From Paenibacillus sp. URB8-2 (GTDB taxonomy: Bacteria; Bacillota; Bacilli; Paenibacillales; Paenibacillaceae), in assembly GCF_013393385.1 (NCBI RefSeq), contig NZ_AP023239.1, positions 558,001-622,000 on the forward strand: a stretch of DNA of 64,000 bases. Reading direction: 5' to 3'. The notes beneath the pieces are model-generated. The model did no database searches, was not told the origin of the DNA, and worked only from the letters and a program-made list of their open reading frames with translations. Positions within the stretch are counted from its first letter, which is position 1. Each line of letters starts with the position of its first letter. Of the stretch, positions 52,212-62,538 are shown piece by piece. The translations under genes were made by a program, and so were the position numbers.

Positions 52212-52566
52212 CGTTTTGGCCCGTTCGGGTGAATACTCCTTATAAGGGCTGAAGAGTTTACTCACTCGATATTGCGTACCCATTTCTATCCGAACTGAAA
52301 GATTAGATGCAGCATTCAGGAGTATCTGAAACGGCTGTCTCCATACGTACCGGCGTTTAAGATTCAGCATGGTGAACCGTATCATAAGTAGGGGCAAGTT
52401 TTTTAAAGAAAAACTCGCAGGAGCCTATTTACAGCATGATAGCTATAGGAGTGAGTTGGGTCACACTCCGGTCAGAAAGGTACGTAAATAGTCTTCTGCG
52501 AAGTTTTTACAAAGTATAACGATTGGGGAGGAGAATATATTCTGAGATAAACGCCAATTACAGTAG

Positions 52567-52893
52567 TTACAAGAACTACTGCGAAAGCCAGAGTGGTGGA
52601 CGACTGAATTTGGCCGCCCTTTCTTATCCTGGCCAAAACGTCTGGCGAAGCCGGCCAACGAAGCTTACAACGCTGCAGAAGCAGCCTTGGCCGAGGCGCG
52701 CAGCTTGGCCGATGCTGAGGCTGCTATCACCGCTTTTACCGTTCGCTTCAATATCCTCAAAGGAATTGAAACCACTGAAAGAGAAGACCTTGGCGAAGCC
52801 GTATGGCAGCTCAGCCAATCCAATCACCAAATTGGCCAGTCCATACCGGAGGAGATGGCCCAAGGCTGGTTCGATGCCGCACGCGATTATTAA
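52567..52893 (+). pseudogene. Fragment of an unknown protein
   Basis: The frame from 52567 to 52893 reads FLSWPKRLAKPANEAYNAAEAALAEARSLADAEAAI, FNILKGIETTEREDLGEAVWQLS, PEEMAQGWFDAARDY. It is helical and looks like a real C-terminus, but it has no start codon with a ribosome site and a stop just upstream, while a plausible ribosome site (GGGGAGGAG, 52525) serves another frame. Probably a decayed gene. The interval 52212-52560 shows nothing else. Confidence 0.4.
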
Positions 52894-52905
52894 TTGAAAT
52901 GCACC

Positions 52906-52937
52906 TAAAGTAAAGGCGGTTTCTTAGCTTAAACCGC
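52906..52937 (-). terminator. Terminator of the GH2 operon (minus strand)
   Basis: Read leftwards, GCGGTTT...AAACCGC pairs and is followed by CTTTACTTTAG, 28 bp after the GH2 stop. Confidence 0.5.
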
Positions 52938-52964
52938 GTTGTGAACCATGAGCCTTTCATAAGT

Positions 52965-54728
52965 TCAAGTTAAATTGATTTCCTTAATCTGCGCCAACGG
53001 GATTTTGGGTATGCGGTCTTCCGTCAGAAGGCCGTTAATTTCCTGCTGTACATCGGCAAGCTGCGTATAGCAGTATCCGCAAATATAATCGATGCTCTTG
53101 ATCGCCTGGACGAGACTCTCGAAACGTGTGAGGAATTCCTCGTCAGATGCGACTTGCTGGCCGTAGCCCCAGCCTTTGTCCGACCGGTAGGCGATTCCCC
53201 CGAATTCGCTGATAATGACCGGCTGCCCCCGGTAAGCGTATCCCTTGGCCAAGGCATATTTCCAGTGGTTACAAGCGGCAGTTCCGTTGACAATCGCCTC
53301 TTTGTTATTGGCATACCGCTGGAGGAAGCCGTATCCATTCTCTACATAATCATGCAGCGTCAAAATGTCCGAAACGGTATGCTCCCAGCCGTCGTTCGTA
53401 ATAACCGGACGGTATGGATCAATGGCTTTGGTGAGGTGGTAAATACCCTCGGTAAACTTTTGCTGCTTCAGGTCACGCTGAATGTTCGGAACCCCCCACG
53501 ATTCGTTAAACGGCACCCAGGTGATAATACTAGGATGGTTGTACTGCTGATGAACGATCTCTATCCATTCTTTCGTAAACACCTCAACTGCGCGGTCCTG
53601 AAACTCGAAGGTGGCAGCCATCTCCGACCAGACCAGCAGTCCCTTCACATCACACCAATAAAGAAAGCGGGCATCTTCGATCTTCATATGCTTGCGGACG
53701 CCGTTGTAACCCATCGCAAGTATATGATCGATGTCGGCAATGAGCGCCTCCTCACTCGGCGGCGTCAGATGGCTTTCTTTCCAATATCCCTGATCCAAAA
53801 TCAGCCTCTGGTAGATGGGGGAGTTATTCAGAAGTACTTGACCGTTCTCAATCGACACCTTTCTCATTCCAAAATAGGAAAATACGCGGTCGACGACCCG
53901 GTCTTCTGCATATAGCACAAATTCTACGTCGTACAAATTCGGATGCTGCGGCGACCAAAGGCGTTTTTTCCATGGCCCGTTCGTCTCATGTACTAAATCG
54001 AATTCCACCGACAGGTCTGGACGGTCAATCGTCAGGGCAATCCGCTTCACCGGATTACCCTTCAGCGTCACTGTCGCTTCCATCCTTAAATCCCGGCCCG
54101 CTGTCAATCCATGCACCCGATAGTCGAAACGGACTCTATTGCTGTCGATATCCGGCGTAATTTTGACTGCGTCCAAGCGGCTCTCCTCCACGAATTCCAG
54201 CCATACTGTCTGCCAGATGCCGGTCGTCTGGACATAGAAGCATTCGAAGCTGTCCTTGGTCCACCGCTGCTTACCCCGTGGCTGAGTACAATCGTTGCTG
54301 TCCTCCGCTTTCACCGTGATCCGGTTGTCGGCCCCGAACACCAAATAGGGGGTAATATCAAAGGAAAAGGCCGCATAGCCCCCTTGATGGCTCCCTGCCA
54401 TGATACCGTTTATCCATACCTTAGCGATATAATCGACCGCCTGAAAATGCAATATCACCTGCTTGCCTTCGGCCTCTTTTGGAATCGGAACCGATGTACT
54501 ATACCAGACCCGCGGATGGAATACTTCCTCTCCGATCCCGCTGCTTGGTGTCTCGTAAGTAAAAGGAACTGTGATCTTCCGGGTACCCGCGAACTGTTCC
54601 GGCCATTTCTGCAGCTCTCCCGTATTGTTGTCATCGAAGCGAAAGTCCCATTCGCCATTCAAATTCAGCCAGTGCTCCCGAACAAATTGGGGTCTGGGGT
54701 AATCTTTCCTATACGCTCTGGTTGTCAT
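52965..54728 (-). CDS. GH2 glycoside hydrolase (beta-galactosidase/related)
   Basis: A 587-residue intracellular enzyme: sugar-binding jelly roll (residues ~10-180; LNLNGEWDFRFDDNNTG), immunoglobulin-like domain (~182-290) and TIM barrel (~300-585). Acid/base Glu409 in WVPFNESW, nucleophile Glu508 in IISEFGG. Shorter than LacZ; it lacks the C-terminal small-chain domains. Its start overlaps the GH51 stop by 4 bp (ATGA), so they are translationally coupled. Specificity could be beta-galactose, alpha-arabinopyranose or beta-glucuronate; context favours an arabinose/galactose glycan. Confidence 0.88.
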   Translation of the reverse strand: MTTRAYRKDYPRPQFVREHWLNLNGEWDFRFDDNNTGELQKWPEQFAGTRKITVPFTYETPSSGIGEEVFHPRVWYSTSVPIPKEAEGKQVILHFQAVDYIAKVWINGIMAGSHQGGYAAFSFDITPYLVFGADNRITVKAEDSNDCTQPRGKQRWTKDSFECFYVQTTGIWQTVWLEFVEESRLDAVKITPDIDSNRVRFDYRVHGLTAGRDLRMEATVTLKGNPVKRIALTIDRPDLSVEFDLVHETNGPWKKRLWSPQHPNLYDVEFVLYAEDRVVDRVFSYFGMRKVSIENGQVLLNNSPIYQRLILDQGYWKESHLTPPSEEALIADIDHILAMGYNGVRKHMKIEDARFLYWCDVKGLLVWSEMAATFEFQDRAVEVFTKEWIEIVHQQYNHPSIITWVPFNESWGVPNIQRDLKQQKFTEGIYHLTKAIDPYRPVITNDGWEHTVSDILTLHDYVENGYGFLQRYANNKEAIVNGTAACNHWKYALAKGYAYRGQPVIISEFGGIAYRSDKGWGYGQQVASDEEFLTRFESLVQAIKSIDYICGYCYTQLADVQQEINGLLTEDRIPKIPLAQIKEINLT

Positions 54729-56773
54729 TCTTCTCCCCCTGCTAATTGTCCTTCTGTCTTCAGTGCAGCTTTGATCTCAATCGCATAGACTGAAGACGGG
54801 CGCAGCGGGTAACCGCTGAACAACGCACTAGTCGGAACCGGGCTGGCCTTGCAACTGATGCGATTTGGTGCAAAGACGTTATTAATCTCGTCGATGGAAT
54901 CGCCTGTAATCTCGTACAGCAGCGTCTCTTCGGAGGGCTCAAACCCACGCAGCTTCAGCTCGGTCTTTACTTCCCGGAGGCTGCGGTTAACGATGAACAC
55001 GGTGATGAGGCTTCCTGCCTCATTAATGCAAGCCGTTACGTCCAAATCCGGGAGGGCGTCCAGCCCAAAGGGAGCCGGCTTGTTCGAATGCACGGAGAAG
55101 GTACCGCAAACGGATTCGGCGGGAAGCATCCGCGCGATGTCACGGCCTGCATACAGCTTCAGCACTTCATAGCTCGGCGTTCCGTATACTGTGAGGGAGT
55201 GGCCGCTCCAGCCAGGCGTTTTTCCGCAATATTGGTCGGCATAATAGTCGCCCACACGAATGCAGCCCCCGAGCCAGCCGTTCACCAGGTCAGAGAAGCT
55301 GCCGATATGTACCATATCACTTAGGCGCAGCATTTCATTCAGATTGGCAGCATTGGCGACTGCGGCCCCCAGGGTGTGTTCATCCGGCAACCCCTTGCGC
55401 ACGGTATTCGGATAGTACATCGTGTTGTATTCGGTAATGGCCAGCTTTATATGGCGATGCTCCGCATTAGCAAAGATCTGCTCCACCGTCTGCCGGATGC
55501 TGTCACGAGTCCACTCCGGGAAGGTGGCCATCGCCTTGTAACGCTCTTCCGCCGGCGAATCCCGTTCCAAACCGAACCGTCCGTAGCCATGGTACAAATG
55601 CAGGGTCAAATAATCGATATGATTGCCCGCAATATCCAGCACTGTCCGGTTCCACGCCTGATCAGTGTGCCCGCAGGCAAGAATCACAAGGGAAGGATCC
55701 GCCGCTTTCATGGCTTCCGCAAAGGAAACGCACCGTTCCGCGAATCGGTCTGCAGAACAAGCGCCAACCTGCCAAGCACCCCATACTTCGTTGCCGATCT
55801 CCCAATACTTTACGTTGTACGGCTCCGGGAAACCATTGGCCGCCCGCCTTGCTCCCATCGGGGTGTCGGTGCTCCCGTTGCAGTATTCCACCCAGCGCGC
55901 GGCTTCCTCGGGTGTTCCCGACCCGTCGTTCACGCAGATGAGCGGCTCCACCTGCAACTCCCGGCAGAAGCTGATGAACTCGTCCGTACCGAAATATTTA
56001 CATGTCCATCCGCTCCACGCTTCGTTGTACATGACAGGCCGCTCCAGCACTGGACCGACACCATGCTCAAAGTGGTAAGCACTGATGTAATTCCCGGCAA
56101 GTCTCATCATGCCTGCGTTTAGCGCTTGCGTCATCTCGAGCACTTCGCGCTTCACCAGGCCAATGTTATCCGCAGGTATCAGGGATACGTGATCAAGCCA
56201 GAACATGCCGGTGGATACATGATCGGCCCACCTTGGGTGACTGGCTGGCACATACAACCGGACTTCAGCGTCGGCACAAGTGCGATAGACGAATAGCTCC
56301 GTCCTGTATTCCTGCCAGTTGTGGCTGACAAGTTCGATGCGCGCATGGCCAAGCCGCTCTTCTGTGCGCCGGTCCACTGCTTCAATGACCACGTGCTGAA
56401 GCCCGACCGATGCCCGTGCCACGAACTGAACCTTATATTCCATTGGGCCCTTCAGTGCGGCCGGCTGGGCAATCCCGACATATGCTTCGTCGTCACTCAG
56501 GATACGGATGCGCAATGCGCGGCCCGAATGCTTCGGGGCCGGTGCTTCCAGCGCATACCTCGTATTCCGTCCATTTGTGTAAGCATTCCAGCACCCGGAT
56601 ACGGAGCCCCTTCCTTCAGCCTCACTTTCAAAATCCATGTCCTTCAGCGGATAGGCGAGCATCGCTTCCATATGGTCGCGAATGTCCTCTACGAAATGTC
56701 CGAACAGATAAGGATTTACCTTGTGCCCGCTGGCTTGGCTGCCTTCGATGGTAATCGTCGCGTTTGTTTTCAA
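54725..56773 (-). CDS. GH51-type alpha-L-arabinofuranosidase
   Basis: A 682-residue cytoplasmic enzyme. N-terminal VNPYLFGHFVEDI, a carbohydrate-binding-like insert (~65-200), then the barrel with acid/base Glu329 in KYWEIGNEVWG and nucleophile Glu448 in LAITEYN; a C-terminal beta domain. It is longer than the ~500-residue core enzymes because of the insert. Removes arabinofuranosyl side groups from oligosaccharides imported by the adjacent ABC transporter. 19 bp after the permease gene. Confidence 0.88.
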   Translation of the reverse strand: MKTNATITIEGSQASGHKVNPYLFGHFVEDIRDHMEAMLAYPLKDMDFESEAEGRGSVSGCWNAYTNGRNTRYALEAPAPKHSGRALRIRILSDDEAYVGIAQPAALKGPMEYKVQFVARASVGLQHVVIEAVDRRTEERLGHARIELVSHNWQEYRTELFVYRTCADAEVRLYVPASHPRWADHVSTGMFWLDHVSLIPADNIGLVKREVLEMTQALNAGMMRLAGNYISAYHFEHGVGPVLERPVMYNEAWSGWTCKYFGTDEFISFCRELQVEPLICVNDGSGTPEEAARWVEYCNGSTDTPMGARRAANGFPEPYNVKYWEIGNEVWGAWQVGACSADRFAERCVSFAEAMKAADPSLVILACGHTDQAWNRTVLDIAGNHIDYLTLHLYHGYGRFGLERDSPAEERYKAMATFPEWTRDSIRQTVEQIFANAEHRHIKLAITEYNTMYYPNTVRKGLPDEHTLGAAVANAANLNEMLRLSDMVHIGSFSDLVNGWLGGCIRVGDYYADQYCGKTPGWSGHSLTVYGTPSYEVLKLYAGRDIARMLPAESVCGTFSVHSNKPAPFGLDALPDLDVTACINEAGSLITVFIVNRSLREVKTELKLRGFEPSEETLLYEITGDSIDEINNVFAPNRISCKASPVPTSALFSGYPLRPSSVYAIEIKAALKTEGQLAGGEE

Positions 56774-56792
56774 CCTAAAACCTCCTAGCGAT

Positions 56793-57720
56793 TTATCCTT
56801 TGATTGAACCGACCATGACGCCTTTCACAAAATGCTGCTGTACAAAGGGATACATAATGAGTACCGGCAGGGTGGATACGATAATGACCGCGTATTTGAT
56901 GCTCTCAGCGAGCAGAATCTTATCCTCCAGCCCAACGCCGCCGTCCACAGCGTCCGATTGGCTGATCAACAGAATTTCGCGCAGTACCAGTTGAAGAGGA
57001 TACAGCTCTTCACTCCGAATATAAATGAGCGCATTAAAAAATAAATTCCAGTGGCCCACCGCATAAAACAGTACCATCACCGCCAGGATCGGCTTCGATA
57101 ACGGTAAAATAATGCTGAGCAGCATCCGCCAGTTGGAGCATCCGTCCACATGGGCGGCTTCCTGCAGCTCCCAGGGAATGCTGGACTGGAAGTATGTTCG
57201 CATAACAATCAGATTGTACGTCGAGATTGCACCCGGAATAATTAAGGCCCACATCGTATCGACCATTCCCAGATCTTTAACGAGCAGGTATGTCGGAATC
57301 AGCCCCCCGCTAAAAAAACATTGTGAGCGTTACGATCAGCATCAGCCCTTTGCGTAAGGGGAGGTCCGGGCGTGACAGCGGATACGCAGCGAGTAGCGTC
57401 ATAACGATGTTGATGATCGTGCCGACCGTAGTGTATAGAATCGAATTGGCAAATCCGGTCCAGATTTTACCGTTGTGCAGAATATTGGTGTAGGCTTCAA
57501 CGGTGAAGCCTTTCGGCAGCAGCCACACTTCCCCGCCGAGCACCTTCGCCGGATCGCTGAATGAGGCGCTGACCACAAAAAGCAGCGGATAAAGTACGAG
57601 GATCATAATCACTGAGGCGATCAGGTACACGATCGTATCAAAACCCCGGTCGGCAGCCGGGCCGTTTGTCCCTCTTTTTAATACAGCTTGCTTAGACACG
57701 AGGCCCTCCTCCTTTACCAT
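56793..57720 (-). pseudogene. Sugar ABC permease (LplC/YtcP type), frameshifted in a T7 run
   Basis: The 5' part (57720-57310) reads to LMLIVTLTMFF then TAG; the 3' part continues in another frame as SGGLIPTYLLVKDLGMVDTMWALI to the end, with the EAA loop PWELQEAAHVDGCSNWRMLLSIILPLSKP. The break is in ATG-T7-AGC; with six T the conserved segment FFSGGLIPTYL is restored and the protein is ~308 residues. Either a true mutation, transcript slippage, or a sequencing error. Partner of the upstream LplB-like permease, which it overlaps by 7 bp. Confidence 0.85.
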
Positions 57721-58697
57721 AAACTAGTTTCTGATGTTTTGCGCGCAAGCCGGTTGACCAGCAGCAGCAGCGTCAGATTGATCACTGAATTGAACAGCCC
57801 GATTGCTGCAGTGTAGCTGTACTCTCCTTTAAGAATCCCGGTCGTATAGACGAAGGTGGAGATCACGTCGCTGGCTTCGAGATTTAAGTTGTTTTGCAGC
57901 AGCAGAATTTTCTCGAACCCTATGTTCATAAATTGCCCGACGTCCAGAATGAGCAATATAACAATGACGGGAACGATCCCCGGTAGGGAGACATGCCAAA
58001 TGCGGCGCAGCCGGGAAGCCCCGTCCATCTTGGCTGCTTCATACAACTGGGGATTGATTCCGCTAAGCGCTGCAATGTAGATAATCGACTGCCACCCCAT
58101 GTTCTGCCAAATATTCGAGCCGATAAAGATTGTCTTAAACCAACCGGCCTCTTCCAGAAAGCGGACCGGACTGCCGCCGAAAGCCTGAATCAGCATGTTT
58201 GGCGGTCCGGTAGGCGAGAGAAGCACCGTCAGCATACCCACGATGACGACGACCGAGATGAAGTGCGGAATATAGGTTATATTTTGAAGCCATTTGCTGA
58301 AGGCCTTGCTGCGGATTTCATTGATGAGGAGTGCCAGAAAGATAGGAATCGGAAAGGCAATCAGCAAGGAAAACAGATTGATGGACAGCGTATTCCACAG
58401 AAGCCTCCAGAAATAATACGAATCAAAAAATCGTGTGAAATGATCGAGGCCTATCCAGTCACTTCCAATGATTCCCTTTGCCGGATTGAAGTTTTTGAAG
58501 GCAATTTGGAGTCCGTACAGCGGACCATAGTGAAAGATCAGATACCACGCCATCGGCAGTAGCAGCATGAGATACAGGTCATAACGATTGATCATTCGTT
58601 TTAACAGCCGGACACTGCGTTTTGAATTGCTCCTGAAAGAAACGGAAGGAGGATCAGCTTGTTCCTTCTTTGTGAATTCTATTTGCGTCGTCTTCAT
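57714..58697 (-). CDS. Sugar ABC permease (LplB type)
   Basis: A 327-residue permease with six membrane helices; the family start NRYDLYLMLLLPMAWYLIFHYGPLYGLQIAFKNF and the EAA loop QLYEAAKMDGASRLRRIWHVSLPG. The ATG at 58697 has GGAGGAAGG upstream. Together with the next permease it imports the oligosaccharide bound by the LplA-type lipoprotein. Confidence 0.92.
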   Translation of the reverse strand: MKTTQIEFTKKEQADPPSVSFRSNSKRSVRLLKRMINRYDLYLMLLLPMAWYLIFHYGPLYGLQIAFKNFNPAKGIIGSDWIGLDHFTRFFDSYYFWRLLWNTLSINLFSLLIAFPIPIFLALLINEIRSKAFSKWLQNITYIPHFISVVVIVGMLTVLLSPTGPPNMLIQAFGGSPVRFLEEAGWFKTIFIGSNIWQNMGWQSIIYIAALSGINPQLYEAAKMDGASRLRRIWHVSLPGIVPVIVILLILDVGQFMNIGFEKILLLQNNLNLEASDVISTFVYTTGILKGEYSYTAAIGLFNSVINLTLLLLVNRLARKTSETSLW

Positions 58698-58730
58698 GAG
58701 TTTTCCTTCCTCCCGTGTCCGGAACCGCAA

Positions 58731-60320
58731 CTATTTCTCCATTTTGTCATAAGCTTCCTGATACAGCTGTTCCAGTTCATCAATCTTAAGCTTCTTCAGG
58801 GTTGCCTGAAATTCGTCCCATTTGTCAAAGCTAAGGGCTCCGGCAATGAATTTCGTGCTCTGTTCCTCATAGTATTTGTCGATATCGTTCCGCAGGATAT
58901 TGACCTGCTGCGCGGTTTGCTCATCAAACATTGGAGAAGCATATCGCACCTTTGGCATGAATGGGTCCAGCTTCTGCTGCGCCTCTTGCACCTGCAGCGG
59001 ATTGATGTAGGAAGCGACCTTGTCACTGATGAGATGCGGGGCTCCGCCTCCGGCGTACGGGGTGATTTTGGCTTGATTGCCCGATTTCAAGAAATCTTCC
59101 TTGTAATAAGGAATACGGTCCTTCAATTCGTAATGCTCGCCTTCTCTCCCGAATCTGAGCAGCGTCGAGCCTTCCTCACTGTAGAAATAATCGACCCAGC
59201 GCAGCGAAGCTTCCGGGTATTTGTTAACTGAAGTAATCGCAAAAGCCCCAAAGTCTCGTGCGATAGGCGCACCTTGACTTTGCAGCCGATCCCCGTGCGG
59301 ACCTTCGAGAGGTGCGATTCCCGTATATTGATCCGCGATCTCCAAGAACGGATTGTTCGTCTGATCAAAGAAGAACCCGGCGGTTCCTGATGCCTGTTTG
59401 GCGAGATACTCCGCTTCTTTATGCGAGAATACCGCGGGATCAAGCAGTTTTTCGGTATATAGCTTGTTCAAATACTGCAGCAGCTCTTTGTTCCGTTCGC
59501 TGCCCATCCAAATCTCCACTTTGTCATCAGCCAGGTTAATATTGTAGCCAAGCTGCTGATCCAAACCAAACGATCCGCTCATCATGGTTACAACCGGTAT
59601 GCCTTGGCCTGAGCCGCTGCTTGCACGGGCGGTCATAGGAATTTCATCGGCTTTCCCGTTGCCGTTCGGATCTTGATCCCGGAAAGCAACCAGCACGTTA
59701 TACAGATCTTCCGTCGTCTCCGGTTCTTCCAGATTCAGCTTCTTCAGCCACGCCTGATTGATCCATTTTTTATCTGTCCGTGCAGAGCCCAGGGTAACAA
59801 CGGCGGGAAGTGCGTAAATATGGCCTTCCGGAGTAGTGATCGCCGAGCGGATTTCAGGGTACTGATCCAAAAGTTTTTTAAAGTTCGGCGCATAATCGTC
59901 GATCAGCTGTTCCAGCGGAATCAACTGGCCAGCCGTTCCGTAACGGATGGTCTCCAGCGGAGTAAGACCGGAGCGGTACAATGCATCAGGCAGCTCATTG
60001 GAGGCGAACAATAAATTCTTCTTCTCCTGAAAGCCGTCTGTCGGAGCTTCGGTAAATTCAACCTGCACATTGCTTAATTCCCCGTAATCCTGAAATACCG
60101 GCATATCCTTAAACGGGCCGTTGACGGGAGCGATCCGGGTGAACATCGTGAGCGTAATCGGCTCCTGCACAATCGGATATCCGTTTTTACTCACTGTGGT
60201 CCCGGCCCCGCCTTCAGCTTGAGCCTCATTTTCCGTGCCGGCACCTGTACTGCACCCTGTAAGCCCCAGACTCAAAATGATCATCGCCGATATTGCATTT
60301 CTTCTCCAATGGTTACGCAT
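58731..60320 (-). CDS. Oligosaccharide-binding lipoprotein (LplA type)
   Basis: About 529 residues. The lipoprotein signal reads IILSLGLTGC, lipidated Cys23, then an acidic/Gly linker. Large family-1 binding protein as in LplABC/YtcQ systems (ITLMFTRIAPVNGPFKDMPVF; NGKADEIPMTA, a possible Ca-binding loop DPNGNGKADE). First transporter gene of the operon; no ATPase gene, so a shared ATPase is expected. Confidence 0.92.
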   Translation of the reverse strand: MRNHWRRNAISAMIILSLGLTGCSTGAGTENEAQAEGGAGTTVSKNGYPIVQEPITLTMFTRIAPVNGPFKDMPVFQDYGELSNVQVEFTEAPTDGFQEKKNLLFASNELPDALYRSGLTPLETIRYGTAGQLIPLEQLIDDYAPNFKKLLDQYPEIRSAITTPEGHIYALPAVVTLGSARTDKKWINQAWLKKLNLEEPETTEDLYNVLVAFRDQDPNGNGKADEIPMTARASSGSGQGIPVVTMMSGSFGLDQQLGYNINLADDKVEIWMGSERNKELLQYLNKLYTEKLLDPAVFSHKEAEYLAKQASGTAGFFFDQTNNPFLEIADQYTGIAPLEGPHGDRLQSQGAPIARDFGAFAITSVNKYPEASLRWVDYFYSEEGSTLLRFGREGEHYELKDRIPYYKEDFLKSGNQAKITPYAGGGAPHLISDKVASYINPLQVQEAQQKLDPFMPKVRYASPMFDEQTAQQVNILRNDIDKYYEEQSTKFIAGALSFDKWDEFQATLKKLKIDELEQLYQEAYDKMEK

Positions 60321-60427
60321 AATTTCTACAGCCCCTTCTAATTTGTAGTATTCCAAGCATTATAGTATGTTTTAAAGTTGTATTTAGCATAATGTAAGCC
60401 GCAGAAAATAGGAATAACATTTCGTTG

Positions 60428-61297
60428 TCATTCATTTGTCATTTCGTTGGAAGAAAGCAAGCTGCGGCGGTAACTTGAAGGTGATATTCCGTAATAAGTA
60501 CAAAAAGCCCTCGAGAACGTATACAGGTCCGTGTATCCGAGAGAAAGCGCAATTTCCGTAATCGATAACGTCCGGCTTTTTAGCAATTCTCCTGCACGCC
60601 CCATACGCAGCTTGATTAAAACCTCACGGGGACTCATACCGGTACTATGCTTAAACCTGCTGGAAAGATGTGAACGGTGCATTCCGGTAAAATGGGCAAT
60701 ATCAGAGACAGTAATGCCTTCGGCATAATGCGATTCTATGTACCGCAGACAGGTGCTCAACCAGTCATTGCCGTCTGAAACATCGGGAAGCGGACGCGAT
60801 AATAATTCAAATATCCGGAACAGTATGATCTGCAGCTGCAAATTCCCGTCCTTCTCCAGATTTTCGATTAATTTCATGCAGACCTTCAGCAATTTGGCCA
60901 ACTCGGCCGTAAGCTTGTTGTGCAAATACGGTTTTCGTTCCGTGATTCCGATCCTTCTCACCAATAGCTCCGCCTGCGGTCCATTAAATGCCAGCCAGTG
61001 CATCTGAAGCGGTACTTCAGAATCGTATTGAGAGATCCAATAGCTGTGTTTCACATCCGGGAAAAGGCAGAACATACTTTCTTTCTTCAGAACAACCGTA
61101 TTCCCCAAGCTGGACAAAGTGACCTCGCCGCTGAGCACAAAATGAAAAGAAAAACATTCAATAACTCTTGGCCCCACGCTGTAATTCTCTTTCGCTACAT
61201 TATGTCCGGTCCGCAGCGGCCAGAGTCCGCCAAGCTTCTCAAACTCATTCGGCGTGTAATAAAAGATGTCCGCATATTCATGACCGTAATCTTTCAT
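60428..61297 (-). CDS. AraC-family transcriptional regulator
   Basis: About 289 residues: N-terminal cupin-like ligand domain (VIECFSFHFVLSGEVTLSSLGNTVVLKKESMFCLFPDVKHSYW) and C-terminal double HTH (YIESHYAEGITVSDIAHFTGMHRSHLSSRFKHSTGMSPREVLI ... IALSLGYTDLYTFSRAFCTYYGISPSSYR). The ATG at 61297 follows GGAGGTAAAAG. Likely senses a sugar from the glycan and switches on the flanking operon. Confidence 0.9.
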   Translation of the reverse strand: MKDYGHEYADIFYYTPNEFEKLGGLWPLRTGHNVAKENYSVGPRVIECFSFHFVLSGEVTLSSLGNTVVLKKESMFCLFPDVKHSYWISQYDSEVPLQMHWLAFNGPQAELLVRRIGITERKPYLHNKLTAELAKLLKVCMKLIENLEKDGNLQLQIILFRIFELLSRPLPDVSDGNDWLSTCLRYIESHYAEGITVSDIAHFTGMHRSHLSSRFKHSTGMSPREVLIKLRMGRAGELLKSRTLSITEIALSLGYTDLYTFSRAFCTYYGISPSSYRRSLLSSNEMTNE

Positions 61298-61337
61298 AGC
61301 TTTTACCTCCGAACAAAACACAGCAAAATAATCGCTG

Positions 61338-62495
61338 CTATGTTTTTAGATTTCCTGAGCGGCGCAGGCGAAGACTAAGAGATTTTAACTCTTTGTCCGC
61401 ATATGCATAAATCTTTTTATAGGATGCGCAGAAATAATCAACCTCCGAGGAGGACAGATCTGAGGTCCATGCTCTATTGCGTGGACACCCGCCATGACAA
61501 AGAGATTTCCATTCGCAGGTTCGGCAAGGATCCGGAAGCTTTGACTTTAAAGATTTAAATGTATGATAAACAGGATGCGATATGATCTCTTCGAGAGAAT
61601 GAGTTCTTACATTCCCCAGCTTCCAGTTGGAGTTGATATAAAAATCGCACGGGTAGGCATCACCGTTCTGTTCCAGGATGATCGTATCCGGGCAAGTAGA
61701 ACGGTGCACGCACAGTTCGGCTTCTCCAAATACATATGTGCCAAGCAGGTTGTCAAAAAAGCGGATGGAGGTTTTCGGAGTCCCGTCATTGTACCAATGA
61801 TCAAAAACCTCGCATAAAAAACTGCCGTATTCTTCAGCTGTGATTTCATAGGAGCCGGGCTGATCGGCCTCCTGGGCGCTGAAGTCCATACATGGAATAA
61901 GCTGTACATGGCTAAAGCCTTCTCTTTCATAAAATGCCAGCAGCTCCGCCGCTTTGTTCACATTTCCTTTATGCACCACGGTCAAAATATTGAAATCAAC
62001 CTTGTGCTGTCTTAAATGCGCGATCCCCTTCATGACCCGGTCGTAGCTGCCTTGTCCGGCAGCGTCCCTTCTTCTTGCATCATGGATCTCCCTGGGCCCG
62101 TCCAGACTAACGCCTACCAGGAAACCGTAGGTTTTCAGGAAAATTGCCCATTTTTCGTTAAGCATAGTGCCATTGGTTTGTAAAGAATTGCTGATTATTG
62201 TACGGGGCGGCGCATACTTCGCCTGGAGGCTCACCACTTCCCTGAAAAAATCAAGACCTGCGAGCAGCGGTTCTCCTCCTTGCCAGGCGAAGGCTGCGCT
62301 TCCGTGGCTGTTCTTCATAAATTCTTGTATAAACTTATCAAGTATAGAGGAATCAATCCGATTAATTTTCGGTCCCGGAATACCTCCGCATGTACTATAG
62401 TAACAGTAATCGCAAGCTAAATTGCAGTCCTCGGATACCGTTTTCCACATGACACTTAAGTTTCGTCCTCCTGCTACAGCGCAAGCTCCATTCAT
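61338..62495 (-). CDS. Anaerobic sulfatase-maturating enzyme (radical SAM/SPASM)
   Basis: A 385-residue protein with the radical SAM motif C24-x3-C28-x2-C31 (CNLACDYCYY), AFAWQGGEPLLAG, LQTNGTML and GVSLDGPREIHD, and the SPASM cysteines (CPDTIILEQNGDAYPCDFY, CRTCEWKSLCHGGCPRNR). It oxidises the active-site Cys or Ser of sulfatases to formylglycine without oxygen. The gene next to it encodes a Cys-type sulfatase, its evident client. Confidence 0.93.
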   Translation of the reverse strand: MNGACAVAGGRNLSVMWKTVSEDCNLACDYCYYSTCGGIPGPKINRIDSSILDKFIQEFMKNSHGSAAFAWQGGEPLLAGLDFFREVVSLQAKYAPPRTIISNSLQTNGTMLNEKWAIFLKTYGFLVGVSLDGPREIHDARRRDAAGQGSYDRVMKGIAHLRQHKVDFNILTVVHKGNVNKAAELLAFYEREGFSHVQLIPCMDFSAQEADQPGSYEITAEEYGSFLCEVFDHWYNDGTPKTSIRFFDNLLGTYVFGEAELCVHRSTCPDTIILEQNGDAYPCDFYINSNWKLGNVRTHSLEEIISHPVYHTFKSLKSKLPDPCRTCEWKSLCHGGCPRNRAWTSDLSSSEVDYFCASYKKIYAYADKELKSLSLRLRRSGNLKT

Positions 62496-62538
62496 CGCAA
62501 GCCCTCCTTCAAGTTCCGGTTATTGGAAACCCGTGAAA

